Assembly (NCBI GenBank): GCA_016212925.1 | Contig: JACRDF010000013.1 | Span: forward strand, 1-64,000 | Length of the DNA: 64,000 nucleotides | Direction of reading: 5' to 3' | Origin: Desulfomonile tiedjei | GTDB taxonomy: Bacteria; Desulfobacterota; Desulfomonilia; Desulfomonilales; Desulfomonilaceae | In this document: piece by piece, positions 17,695 to 25,838 of the stretch | Layout: every line of letters starts with the position of its first letter | Numbering within the stretch: position 1 is the first letter of the stretch | Notes under the pieces: generated by a model | The model's database searches: none | Seen by the model: only the letters and a program-made list of their open reading frames with translations | What the model was told of the DNA's origin: nothing | Program-made: the position numbers and the translations under genes

Positions 17695-18671
17695 TGAAAC
17701 AGATATTCGTCCTGGCTGAGCATCGGAAGCAGCAGTTAAGAGATACCACTTGGGAAGCCATTGCAGCGGGCCGAAAGGTTGCAGGAGAATTCGGAGCGGA
17801 GCTTTCCTGCATTTTGCTGGCAAGCAATCCTGACGGTATGGCAGACCAGTTGGCTAAAGAATGCCCGAAAGTCCTTGTGGTGGATGATCCCAAGTTCGAG
17901 ACCTTCAACTCCGACTCGTTCATCAAGGCGCTGACGCCCATTCTGAAGGATCGCGGACCATTCATGCTCATTATGGGCAATTCCAACTCGGTCATCGATT
18001 TGGCTCCCGGCCTCTCTGTAGCTCTGGACGCGGCCCTGGCGACGGATTGTTTCGGGCTGGAAGTTCAGGACGGCAAACTCCAGGCCCTGCGTCAGATATA
18101 CAGCTACAAAGTCAATTCCGTAGTCTCTTTCAAAGACGCGGAAAGAGTGGTTGTGACACTCCGTGCCGGCTCCTTCCCCTTCACTCCTGTCGCGGGACAG
18201 ACCGGCGCTGTGGAAAAGATCGCTTCTCCCCTGGGCGCTGAGCCTCTGCGCAAGCGATTCCTTAACTACGTGGAAGCCGAAAAGGGCGATGTGGACATCG
18301 CATCCGCAGATATAATTGTCTCTCTGGGCCGCGGCATCGGCGACGAGCCTGAAATGGAAGCGTTCGAGTCCCTGGCCGAAACCATGGGAGGCGTGCTGGC
18401 CTGTTCCCGTCCCATCGTAGACAAGAGTATCCTGCCCAAATACCACCAGGTGGGCACTTCCGGCGTGGAAGTCAAACCCAAGGTGTACCTCGCTCTCGGG
18501 ATCAGCGGCGCATTCCAACATATCGGCGGAATCAAAGGCTCTCCCCTCATCATAGCCATCAACAAAGACCCCCGCGCTCCGATCTTTCGCGTGGCCCAAT
18601 ACGGCATAGTCGGCGACCTCCACCAGGTCGTCCCCGCCCTGGAAGCGAAGATAAAAGAGCTGAAGAAGTAG
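17694..18671 (+). CDS. etfA: electron transfer flavoprotein alpha subunit
   Basis: EtfA (325 residues) carries the electron-donating FAD. The N-terminal domain starts with IFVLAEHRKQQLRDTTWEAIAAGR. The C-terminal FAD domain shows GRGIGDEPEMEAFESLAETMGG, SRPIVDKSILPKYHQVGTSG, the FAD signature KPKVYLALGISGAFQHIGG and AINKDPRAPIFRVAQYGIVGD. The ATG at 17694 shares its A with the etfB stop, with AAGGGAGG upstream; a TTG one codon earlier is unlikely. A hairpin element 60 bp downstream (18732) is the probable 3' boundary of the operon. Confidence 0.95.
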   Translation: MKQIFVLAEHRKQQLRDTTWEAIAAGRKVAGEFGAELSCILLASNPDGMADQLAKECPKVLVVDDPKFETFNSDSFIKALTPILKDRGPFMLIMGNSNSVIDLAPGLSVALDAALATDCFGLEVQDGKLQALRQIYSYKVNSVVSFKDAERVVVTLRAGSFPFTPVAGQTGAVEKIASPLGAEPLRKRFLNYVEAEKGDVDIASADIIVSLGRGIGDEPEMEAFESLAETMGGVLACSRPIVDKSILPKYHQVGTSGVEVKPKVYLALGISGAFQHIGGIKGSPLIIAINKDPRAPIFRVAQYGIVGDLHQVVPALEAKIKELKK

Positions 18672-18731
18672 AGAAGAGGGGGAAAAGAAGGAAGAAGAGG
18701 AAGAGGAAGAGGAAGGAAGAAGAAAAGAATT

Positions 18732-18823
18732 GCGGGAGAAGCCCTTTTTGTAAAAAGGGCTTCCCCCGCACCCCCTTCCCAAAAACTTTATCAATCTTTT
18801 TTCCAGGCTGCGCCTGAAAAAAG
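18732..18823. repeat. hairpin element, left half, after etfA
   Basis: Hairpin 18732-18769 (GCGGGAGAAGCCCTTTTT against AAAAAGGGCTTCCCCCGC, one mismatch), then ACCCCCTTCCCAAAAACTTT and a central stem CTTTTTTCCAGGC/GCCTGAAAAAAG (18796-18823). The purine-rich stretch 18668-18730 (GAAGAGG repeats) leads into it. It probably doubles as the etfBA terminator. Confidence 0.8.
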
Positions 18824-18894
18824 CCCTAGTTCCCGTAGGATGCGGTGACTCGGACGGTTTCAACACCTTCAGGGAGTCGGGAGTCTCTCGGACA

Positions 18895-19145
18895 TGCGTC
18901 CCCAGGCTGGACCCTTGGAACAAGAAAATCCACTGTAGGGGCAGGTCTTGTGCCTGCCCTTCTCGGAATGATCGGAGCGGACACTGATCGCCACCGGGCA
19001 CCCACAAGAGGTGCCCCTACAGATCGGCATTTGCCATTTTTGCTCGTTCCCAGGCTCCAGCCCGGACATTCTACAGCACAGCGTTGTGTCTCGTTCCCAG
19101 GCTCCAGCCTGGGAATGCCTGTCGTCCGGGCTCTTGCCCGGACAT
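18895..19145. repeat. REP composite (family 2), one flank of RAYT 2
   Basis: This roughly 250-bp composite contains GGCTGGA...CCTTGGAAC, GGGGCAGGTCTTGTGCCTGC, CACCGGGCACCCACAAGAGG, CGTTCCCAGGCTCCAGCCTG and GTCCGGGCTCTTGCCCGGAC. The same order and orientation occur at 19732-19950. The left copy has an extra partial REP (CGTTCCCAGGCTCCAGCCCG), so it is longer. The remainder of the gap 18672-19159 is the hairpin element at 18732. Confidence 0.85.
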
Positions 19146-19159
19146 CCGCCGGCAAAGCC

Positions 19160-19693
19160 TCAGAATATTACCTCAACCGGGACCAGGCCTGTTTGGCCGC
19201 AATAGTCCTGAGCACTGGAGTACCTCCAATGCTCCGGATAGTTCACGTAGCCCCTTCTTACCGGGTTGAAGTGAATGTACTCTGTCTTCTGCCTGAGTGC
19301 TTCTTCATTTACGATGGCTATGAGATGAGAGCCTTCTTGCCATACCTGATAAGTCTGGTTTGTTTTATGGTGTTTCTTCAAAAAATGCATTTGCGTTAAA
19401 TAGAATGAACTCCCAGAAACCCTCAGCAATTCGACAATCTTTTTCGCGGTGAATGATTTAAAGTTTCTCAGTTCATTGGAGAAGTCATTCGCAGTCCCAA
19501 TTAAATGAAGGTGATTCTCCATGAGGACGTAAGCATGCAGAGCGAGGCGATCTTCCTCGTGAAGGAACTTCAATGCACTAAGTACAACTTCGGCTAATTC
19601 GGGCTTTGTGAACAGAGGGAGCCAACCAATTACGGTGCAGGTCGCAAAGTATGTCTGGTGTCCCTCTACCTGTTTGTATCGACTTCGGCCCAT
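19160..19693 (-). CDS. REP-associated tyrosine transposase (RAYT 2)
   Basis: This is a 177-residue Y1/HUH transposase. HUH is His61-Leu-His63 in LMENHLHLIG and the catalytic tyrosine is Tyr139 in KTEYIHFNPVRRGYV. A Met three codons upstream is the alternative start. The flanking sequences are direct copies of a 220-250 bp composite of family-2 REPs, its likely substrate. Among the RAYTs of the window it shares the YIHFNPV string with RAYT 3. The reading frame is intact. Confidence 0.9.
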   Translation of the reverse strand: MGRSRYKQVEGHQTYFATCTVIGWLPLFTKPELAEVVLSALKFLHEEDRLALHAYVLMENHLHLIGTANDFSNELRNFKSFTAKKIVELLRVSGSSFYLTQMHFLKKHHKTNQTYQVWQEGSHLIAIVNEEALRQKTEYIHFNPVRRGYVNYPEHWRYSSAQDYCGQTGLVPVEVIF

Positions 19694-19731
19694 GGCAGCC
19701 ACTTTTTGGGAGGCAGGAGCCTCCCGTTATG

Positions 19732-19950
19732 CGTTCCCAGGCTGGAGCCTGGGAACGAGAAATAATCCACTGTTGGGGCAGGTCTTGTGCCTGCCCTGCT
19801 CGGAATGATCGGCGCGGACACTGATCGTCACCGGGCACCCACAAGAGATGCTCCTACAGATCGGCATTTGCCAGTTTTTCTCGTTCCCAGGCTCCAGCCT
19901 GGGAATGCTTGTCGTCCGGGCTCTTGCCCGGACTTCCTCCAGCACAGTGT
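19732..19950. repeat. REP composite (family 2), other flank of RAYT 2
   Basis: CGTTCCCAGGCTGGAGCCTG, GGGGCAGGTCTTGTGCCTGC, CACCGGGCACCCACAAGAGA, CGTTCCCAGGCTCCAGCCTG and GTCCGGGCTCTTGCCCGGAC occur in the same order as at 18895-19145. The gap 19694-20027 contains nothing else that I recognise. Confidence 0.85.
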
Positions 19951-20027
19951 CAGCCCGCGTCAGATGTGGCGACCGGTGCGAACCACATTCTCCGTGGTCT
20001 TTTCTCGATTGATGCGGTTCACTTCGT

Positions 20028-21695
20028 TCACCGCATCCTACGGCTCTCCATTTGTTCCCGGATCATCTTCTTGTTAATTTTCCCGACGCTGGTTTTGGGG
20101 ATTTGGTCGACTATTTGGAAGTCGTCGGGGACGGCCCATTTGGATATGGTGCCTTGGTCCACGAATTGGAGGAGGAAGGAGCGCAGATCTTCGCCGGTGA
20201 TTTTGTCGTTGTAAGTCGGTTTGAGGACCACGAGGGCCACGGGCCTTTCGCCCCATTTTTCGTCGGGCACTCCGACCACAGCGGATTCCGAAACCGCTTC
20301 GTGCCGGCTGAGGAGGCTTTCCAGGGCCAGGGACGAGATCCATTCTCCTCCTGTTTTGATGGCGTCTTTCAGGCGGTCCGTGATTTGGACGTAGCCTTCG
20401 GGGTCCATTACAGCGACATCTCCCGAGTGTAGTCGTCCGCCTTCCCACAGCTCTTCGGAACGCTCCGGCGCCTTGAAGTAACCCTGGGTGCACCACGGAG
20501 TCCGAACGACAATTTCTCCCGGAGTTTTACCGTCACGCGGAACAGGATTGCCTGATTCGTCAACGATTCGCATATCAACCAATGGCAAAGGGAATCCGGT
20601 TTTGGTGCGATAGTCGAGCTGCCTCTCAATGTCCCATTCCATCATGTGAGGCTTCAGGTTTGCCAGGGTGAGCAATGGACAGGTTTCGGACATGCCGAAT
20701 CCGTGGAAAACGTCGATACCCATTTCAAGGAGCTGTGTGGCCAGTCCCCTGGGCAGGGCCATGCCGCCGGTGTTGACCTTCCATCCTCGGAAATTGACTT
20801 CCCGAGCCACGGGGTCGTTTATCAGCATGTGAAGAATCGTGGGAACGCAATGTGAAAAGGTCACCTTCTCGTTCTTTATCAGCCTGAGGATCGTTTCGGG
20901 CACGTACCTTCCGGGGTAAACCTGCTTGGCGCCCAGCATGGTAGCCACATACGGGAACCCCCACGCGTGGACATGAAACATGGGGGTGATGGGCATGTAC
21001 ACATCTCCGGATTGGAAGCGGCCCGGCGCGGTGAAACCGGCAAGCGCCACACTAGCCGCAAGCGTGTGCAGCACCAACTGGCGATGGCTGAAATAGACGC
21101 CCTTAGGATCGCCGGTAGTCCCCGTGGTATAGAAAGTCGTAGCCTGGGCGTTCTCGTCAAAATCGGGGAAGTCGAAAGTATTGCGGGAACTTTGGAGCAT
21201 CTCTTCGTATTCCGCGGAAATACGCAGAGAAGTGGCCGGTCTTTCTTTCCCGTCCTTGAGCAGGACGAAAGTGCGCACAGTCTTGAGTTGGTCGGCAATG
21301 CCTTCCAGCATAGGCACAAAATCCTCATGAACCAGAACCGCCGCGTCTTCGGCGTGATTCATCGTGTAAAGGATCTGTTCGGGCGAGAGGCGAACATTGA
21401 CCGTGTGCAATATGGCTCCCATCATGGGAACGGCAAAGAAGCACTCCAGATATCGGTGGGAGTCCCAATCCAGGACAGCCACGGTGTCTCCCGGACCGAT
21501 CCCGAGCGACGAGAGCCCTGCCGCGAGGCGGTGGATTCGGTCATAGAATTCCCGGTATGTGATGCGAGCCTTGTCCTGATAGACTATCTGCTGGTCGGGC
21601 GCATAAAGGATGGGCGTATGCAGCAGTTGTTTTATCAGCAAAGGGTATGAGTAGGCTGACGGGGTCCTGGGAATGGTGCGAATACCTTCGATCAT
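20028..21695 (-). CDS. AMP-dependent acyl-CoA ligase
   Basis: This 555-residue adenylate-forming enzyme activates a carboxylic acid with ATP and CoA. The phosphate loop TTFYTTGTTGDPKGV spans residues 186-200. Later core motifs include HGFGMSETCPLL, VVDMRIVDESGN-like LVDMRIVDESGNPVPRDG and SGDVAVMDPEGYVQITDRLKD. The adenylation Lys539 lies in IPKTSVGKINKK. Sequence type and length fit medium- or long-chain fatty acyl-CoA synthetases. It is divergent from etfBA across RAYT 2 and could supply substrate to the acyl-CoA dehydrogenase of the window (inference). AGGAG precedes the start. Confidence 0.9.
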   Translation of the reverse strand: MIEGIRTIPRTPSAYSYPLLIKQLLHTPILYAPDQQIVYQDKARITYREFYDRIHRLAAGLSSLGIGPGDTVAVLDWDSHRYLECFFAVPMMGAILHTVNVRLSPEQILYTMNHAEDAAVLVHEDFVPMLEGIADQLKTVRTFVLLKDGKERPATSLRISAEYEEMLQSSRNTFDFPDFDENAQATTFYTTGTTGDPKGVYFSHRQLVLHTLAASVALAGFTAPGRFQSGDVYMPITPMFHVHAWGFPYVATMLGAKQVYPGRYVPETILRLIKNEKVTFSHCVPTILHMLINDPVAREVNFRGWKVNTGGMALPRGLATQLLEMGIDVFHGFGMSETCPLLTLANLKPHMMEWDIERQLDYRTKTGFPLPLVDMRIVDESGNPVPRDGKTPGEIVVRTPWCTQGYFKAPERSEELWEGGRLHSGDVAVMDPEGYVQITDRLKDAIKTGGEWISSLALESLLSRHEAVSESAVVGVPDEKWGERPVALVVLKPTYNDKITGEDLRSFLLQFVDQGTISKWAVPDDFQIVDQIPKTSVGKINKKMIREQMESRRMR

Positions 21696-21907
21696 CGGTG
21701 GTTTCTCCTAAAGCATGATCCCGACAAGCTCCTGCCTCTACTCGGGAAAGACAGGGCCGCAATCTCCTTACCCTTGCTAATAAAGCCAAACATTGTCAAG
21801 AAAAAGCGAACCACCCTACCCTTCCTCGATTGACCGGGAAACGCTGCTTGACTTTGGCCCGCGGCATCCACGATACTCGGGATTCAATACCGCCGGGAAA
21901 AGCTCAT

Positions 21908-22744
21908 ATGGAAACGCTATATCAATCGGTCCGGGACGCTGTTCGGTTTCTCCGCGCAAGAGCACCTTCGCAGCTTGACGCAGCCATTATTTTGGGCACA
22001 GGTTTGGGACGCGTTGCCGACCGAGTGCAGGCAATGGCCAGGATTCCGTACCCTGATATCCCGCACTTCTTGGAATCTACGGTTGAAGGTCACAAGGGAG
22101 ACCTCGTATTCGGCACGTTGGGCGGGCGAAATGTCGCGGTAATGGAAGGCCGTCTCCATTATTACGAGGGATACACTCTGCAACAGACCACCCTGCCCGT
22201 CCGCATTTTGAGAGAATTGGGTGCACAACTGCTGCTGATAAACAGTGCGGCCGGGGGACTGGACCCTCATTATCACGCGGGGGATGTCATGGTGGTTACG
22301 GATCACATCAATCTGATGGGTGACACACCGCTGCGGGGCGTTGCTGATGAAAGGCTAGGAGAGCGATTCCCCGACATGAGCAACCCGTACGATCGCGAGT
22401 TGACAAGAGTAGCCGGTGAAGCCGCGACAGATCTTGGAATTCCCGTCAGGCACGGTGTATACGCCGCGGTGGCAGGACCGAACCTGGAGACCCCTGCAGA
22501 AACGCGGATGCTAAGAATACTGGGCGCCGACGCAGTCGGAATGAGCACAGTCCCGGAAGTTATCGTGGCCAATCAAGTGGGATTCAGGACCCTTGCGTTG
22601 GCCGCTATTACTAATGTGAACATACCGGACAAAATGGAACCTGTCTCTGTTCAGCAGGTTATAGCAAATGCCGAGGTCTGCGCGCCCAAGATTGCTGCCA
22701 TATTGGAAGGGGTACTCGAACGGTGTGGGTTCGAGAGTGCATAG
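21908..22744 (+). CDS. purine nucleoside phosphorylase, trimeric type
   Basis: This 278-residue enzyme splits purine nucleosides with phosphate to base and ribose-1-phosphate. PNP family signatures are GTGLGRVADRV (phosphate loop), MEGRLHYYEGY, NSAAGGLDP, GVYAAVAGPNLETPAETRML with its catalytic Glu, GMSTVPEVIVA and ITNVN with the base-contacting Asn, which favours 6-oxopurines. The start METLYQ at 21908 matches family length; a TTG at 21830 would add an unrelated leader. The next gene encodes a nucleoside deaminase, so the pair suggests purine or methylthioadenosine salvage. A 5'-methylthioinosine phosphorylase role would fit the pairing with an MtaD-type deaminase. Confidence 0.9.
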   Translation: METLYQSVRDAVRFLRARAPSQLDAAIILGTGLGRVADRVQAMARIPYPDIPHFLESTVEGHKGDLVFGTLGGRNVAVMEGRLHYYEGYTLQQTTLPVRILRELGAQLLLINSAAGGLDPHYHAGDVMVVTDHINLMGDTPLRGVADERLGERFPDMSNPYDRELTRVAGEAATDLGIPVRHGVYAAVAGPNLETPAETRMLRILGADAVGMSTVPEVIVANQVGFRTLALAAITNVNIPDKMEPVSVQQVIANAEVCAPKIAAILEGVLERCGFESA

Positions 22745-22756
22745 TCATGCGCTCCT

Positions 22757-22855
22757 TATCCGGCGTATGTTCGCCGCGCGTAGAGCAGGCCGGCTTTCGT
22801 AGAGCCGGCGTCTCGCCGGTCGGTGCCGGGGACCGGCATGATGCCGGTCCTACCT
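22757..22855. repeat. REP-like hairpin pair
   Basis: CCGGCGTATGTTCGCCG, GCCGGCTTTCGTAGAGCCGG, CGTCTCGCCGGTCGG and GACCGGCATGATGCCGGTCC fill the 125-bp space between the phosphorylase and deaminase genes. No RAYT in the window has a matching REP. Confidence 0.7.
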
Positions 22856-22869
22856 GAGGAATTGAAGGC

Positions 22870-24231
22870 ATGGAGCCAGCAGTGGCCAAAACAATACTCC
22901 TGAAAAACGGTCTGATCCTGCCGCATCCCGGCCTGTCGGAACCGGTGCCTCACGGTGTGACGATCGTCACGGGCAATCGCCTCGGGCAGGTAAATTTGCC
23001 TGAGGACAGCTTGGAACCCTCTGCGGCTGAAGTGGTGGATTGCTCCAACTGCCTCATAATGCCGGGGCTGATCAATGCCCACAATCACGCGGCTATGAGC
23101 ATCCTCCGTGGCGTAGCAGACGATCTGCCACTGGACCAATGGCTTAACCAGTACATCTTTCCTTCTGAGGGCAAGCATGTGGCTCCGGAATTCGTGCGTT
23201 TGGGAACCATGCTCTCTGCTGTGGAGATGGCCCTGTCCGGTGTGACGACCTTCGCGGACGGGTACTTTTTCATGGAGCAAGCAGCGGAAGCCACTATGGA
23301 AGTGGGGCTTCGCGCGGTCATCGCTCAGGGGATCCTGGACGTTCCTACTCCGGACGCGGCAGCACCCGGCTCGTGGAAAGGCCGTGCTCAGGACTTTCTT
23401 GCCTCGTGTCCCCAAGACTCTCTGATTACACCTGCACTGTTTTGTCACTCGCCTTATCTTTGCAGCCCGCAGACTTTTCATGCCGCCAAGGAACTGGCCG
23501 CCAAGCACAATACCCTGTTGTTTTCCCACGTCGCGGAAACTTCGTGGGAAGTTGCGGAAATCCAACGGGTTTACGGAACCACCCCGGTGGACCTTCTGGC
23601 AAGAAACGGCATTCTCGGCACGGACTTTGTCGCGGTTCATTGCGTGCACCTTTCTGAGCAGGAAAAAGATATGTTGTTCAAAACCGGGACCGGCGTGGTA
23701 CATTGCCCTGAGAGCAATATGAAACTAGCTTCCGGTGCGGCTCCGGTGATGGATCTGCTGGCAAGGGGCAGCCGTGTGGCGCTCGGGACGGACGGACCGG
23801 CCAGTAATAATAACCTGGACATGTTTGAAGAGATGCGTTCCGCTTCGTTCCTCGCCAAACTGGCCAACAATAGCCCGGAAGCGTTGAGCGCGTGCACGGT
23901 CATTCAAATGGCGACCAGCCACGCAGCGGCAATCCTGGGAATGAACGATCGGATAGGTTCACTGGAGTCGGGCAAGCTTGCCGATCTTATAGTAATAGAT
24001 TTGGATCGGCCCCATTTGACTCCGGCCTATGACGTGGTCTCACACTTGATATACTCTGCACGCGGATCGGATGTTCGTGATGTTATGGTCAACGGGAAAT
24101 TCGTGGTCAGGCAAGGAAAGGCCACCACCGTGGATGAAGAGGAACTGAAAGCCAAGGTTCGAGAGATGGCCGGGAAAATAGCTTCTGATTTGAACATAAG
24201 GACTCACGGAGTTTGTATAAGCGATGTCTGA
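22870..24231 (+). CDS. amidohydrolase, methylthioadenosine/S-adenosylhomocysteine deaminase type
   Basis: This 453-residue metal-dependent hydrolase has an N-terminal beta sandwich and a TIM barrel. The metal site shows His71 and His73 (NAHNH), LFSHVAE, VAVHCVH and the catalytic/metal Asp in GTDGPASNNNLDMFEEMR. These are the MtaD/TrzA-type motifs, and deamination of MTA, SAH or adenosine is the likely reaction. Upstream is a purine nucleoside phosphorylase. The last 8 bases overlap purM, so the three purine genes seem to be coordinated. Other substrates of the TrzA/ATZ family, such as guanine-like rings, cannot be excluded. Confidence 0.9.
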   Translation: MEPAVAKTILLKNGLILPHPGLSEPVPHGVTIVTGNRLGQVNLPEDSLEPSAAEVVDCSNCLIMPGLINAHNHAAMSILRGVADDLPLDQWLNQYIFPSEGKHVAPEFVRLGTMLSAVEMALSGVTTFADGYFFMEQAAEATMEVGLRAVIAQGILDVPTPDAAAPGSWKGRAQDFLASCPQDSLITPALFCHSPYLCSPQTFHAAKELAAKHNTLLFSHVAETSWEVAEIQRVYGTTPVDLLARNGILGTDFVAVHCVHLSEQEKDMLFKTGTGVVHCPESNMKLASGAAPVMDLLARGSRVALGTDGPASNNNLDMFEEMRSASFLAKLANNSPEALSACTVIQMATSHAAAILGMNDRIGSLESGKLADLIVIDLDRPHLTPAYDVVSHLIYSARGSDVRDVMVNGKFVVRQGKATTVDEEELKAKVREMAGKIASDLNIRTHGVCISDV

Positions 24232-25267
24232 AAAGGTAACCTACAAGGACGCCGGGGTAGACGTGGAATTGGCTGATAAGGTCATCGGTTCTCTAGCCGA
24301 TAGGATCAGGTCAACGTTCAGACCGGAAGTAATGGGTAAGATGGGCGGATTCGCCGCGATGTTTCGGCCGAAATGGCGCAATTTCAATGACCCTGTGCTG
24401 GTCTCCGCGACCGACGGAGTTGGGACAAAGTTAAAGATCGCATTCATGACTGGTGTTCATGATACGGTCGGCATAGATCTTGTGGCCATGAATGTGAACG
24501 ATATTTTGGTCACCGGCGCAGAGCCACTTTTCTTTCTGGATTACTTCGCCACCGGAGCGATCGATCCTGATACGACCCGATCCGTGATATCCGGAATCGC
24601 TCGCGGCTGCGAACAGGCAGGTTGTGCGCTCATAGGCGGCGAAACAGCGGAGATGCCTGATTTCTACCCCGCGGGAGAATACGACCTGGCAGGTTTCTGC
24701 GTGGGTATCGTAGACCAGCCGAAAGCGATTGACGGCGCCAAGGTCGCACCTGGTGACGTGGTACTGGGTGTGGGTTCGTCAGGCCTGCACAGCAATGGCT
24801 TCAGTCTTGTCAGAAAAGCGCTCCTGGAGTTGAGAGGGTACCCTTTGGAATCCTACTGGGCCGATCTGGGCAAGACTCTCGGAGAGGAACTGCTTACGCC
24901 GACCAAAATCTATGTTAAGCCGATCCTGGATTTATGCGGCAAGGTCAATGTATCTGCGATGGCGCATATCACAGGGGGCGGCTTCATCGGGAACATTCCC
25001 CGCGTGGTGCCGGAATCCTGCATGGTCGGTATAAACAAAGGCTCATGGGAAGTGCCGGCAATCTTCCGAATTATCGCGTCTGAGGCTCATCTGAACGACG
25101 ATGAGATGTTTCGAACCTTCAACATGGGCATCGGAATGGTGGTGGTGGTGCCTGGCGATCGGTCGGATGCCGCGCTGGCGAGTCTGATAGGCAACGGGCT
25201 CGAAGCACGGGTAATAGGCGAAGTTCGGAAGCGGACCGCGGGCGAGCAGGCCGTTTCATTCCGATGA
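24224..25267 (+). CDS. purM: phosphoribosylformylglycinamidine cyclo-ligase (AIR synthase)
   Basis: PurM (347 residues) closes the imidazole ring to give aminoimidazole ribotide in purine synthesis. It starts YKDAGVDVELADKVI and has the conserved VLVSATDGVGTKLKIA, GIDLVAMNVNDILVTGAEPLFFLDYFATG, ALIGGETAEMPDFY, VGSSGLHSNGFSLVRKAL and ITGGGFIGNIPRV segments. It overlaps the preceding deaminase gene by 8 bases (ATGTCTGA), an uncommon pairing of de novo synthesis and salvage. No purN follows; a DUF523 gene begins 55 bases downstream. Confidence 0.96.
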   Translation: MSEKVTYKDAGVDVELADKVIGSLADRIRSTFRPEVMGKMGGFAAMFRPKWRNFNDPVLVSATDGVGTKLKIAFMTGVHDTVGIDLVAMNVNDILVTGAEPLFFLDYFATGAIDPDTTRSVISGIARGCEQAGCALIGGETAEMPDFYPAGEYDLAGFCVGIVDQPKAIDGAKVAPGDVVLGVGSSGLHSNGFSLVRKALLELRGYPLESYWADLGKTLGEELLTPTKIYVKPILDLCGKVNVSAMAHITGGGFIGNIPRVVPESCMVGINKGSWEVPAIFRIIASEAHLNDDEMFRTFNMGIGMVVVVPGDRSDAALASLIGNGLEARVIGEVRKRTAGEQAVSFR

Positions 25268-25322
25268 TATGCCGTCACACCGATTTCTCCGTTTGGATGC
25301 AAACGGTGACTGTTAAGGGAGC

Positions 25323-25796
25323 ATGAACCCCAGAATTCTCATAAGCGGTTGCCTCGCAGGTCTGCGGGTCCGATACGATGGGAACCCCCGGCCTCATCCT
25401 CTCCTGGAAGAGCTAGCGAGGAACGCGGTGCTGGTCCCTTGTTGCCCGGAGATTCTCGGCGGACTGGGTGTGCCTAGGTCCCCTTGCCGGTTTGTAGGTG
25501 GAGACGGTAGGACTGTACTAAAAGAGGCCGCGCGAATCATCGACACCGCGGGAAATGACAGGACCGATGCTTTTCTCCGCGGGGCCGAAGAAGTCCTGCG
25601 AGTGTGCAAACTGGTCCAGCCCGACTTTGTAATCTTTAAGGAAGGGAGCCCATCCTGCGGTGTCCGAAGGGTGGATATAGAGGGAACGAAGCAGGAAGGA
25701 TGCGGCGTCACGACAGCAATGCTGGAATCCTTGACCACGCCCATAATTACCGAAGAGGACCCGATGCCCGCAAGGTTTGGTCGTGCGGAGAAATAG
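25323..25796 (+). CDS. DUF523 family protein
   Basis: This 157-residue protein has the DUF523 pattern: ISGCLAG near the start, VPCCPEILGGLGVPR with paired cysteines, KEGSPSCGV and EGCGVTTA. The invariant Cys residues suggest a metal or FeS site, but function is not established for the family. An AAGGGAG ribosome site lies upstream. It is in line with purM and glnE, with short gaps on both sides (55 and 42 bp). Confidence 0.85.
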   Translation: MNPRILISGCLAGLRVRYDGNPRPHPLLEELARNAVLVPCCPEILGGLGVPRSPCRFVGGDGRTVLKEAARIIDTAGNDRTDAFLRGAEEVLRVCKLVQPDFVIFKEGSPSCGVRRVDIEGTKQEGCGVTTAMLESLTTPIITEEDPMPARFGRAEK

Positions 25797-25838
25797 TATG
25801 CCCTCTGGAGGTTGAATTGACCCGCCTTTTGTCGGAAA

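Noticed and set aside
17736-19007. 423-codon minus-strand frame opposite etfA
   Set aside because: Antisense to a clear gene, with no motif; a result of GC-rich codon use.
21794-21799. TTGACA (minus strand) as promoter of the acyl-CoA ligase gene
   Set aside because: No acceptable -10 box at 16-18 bases.
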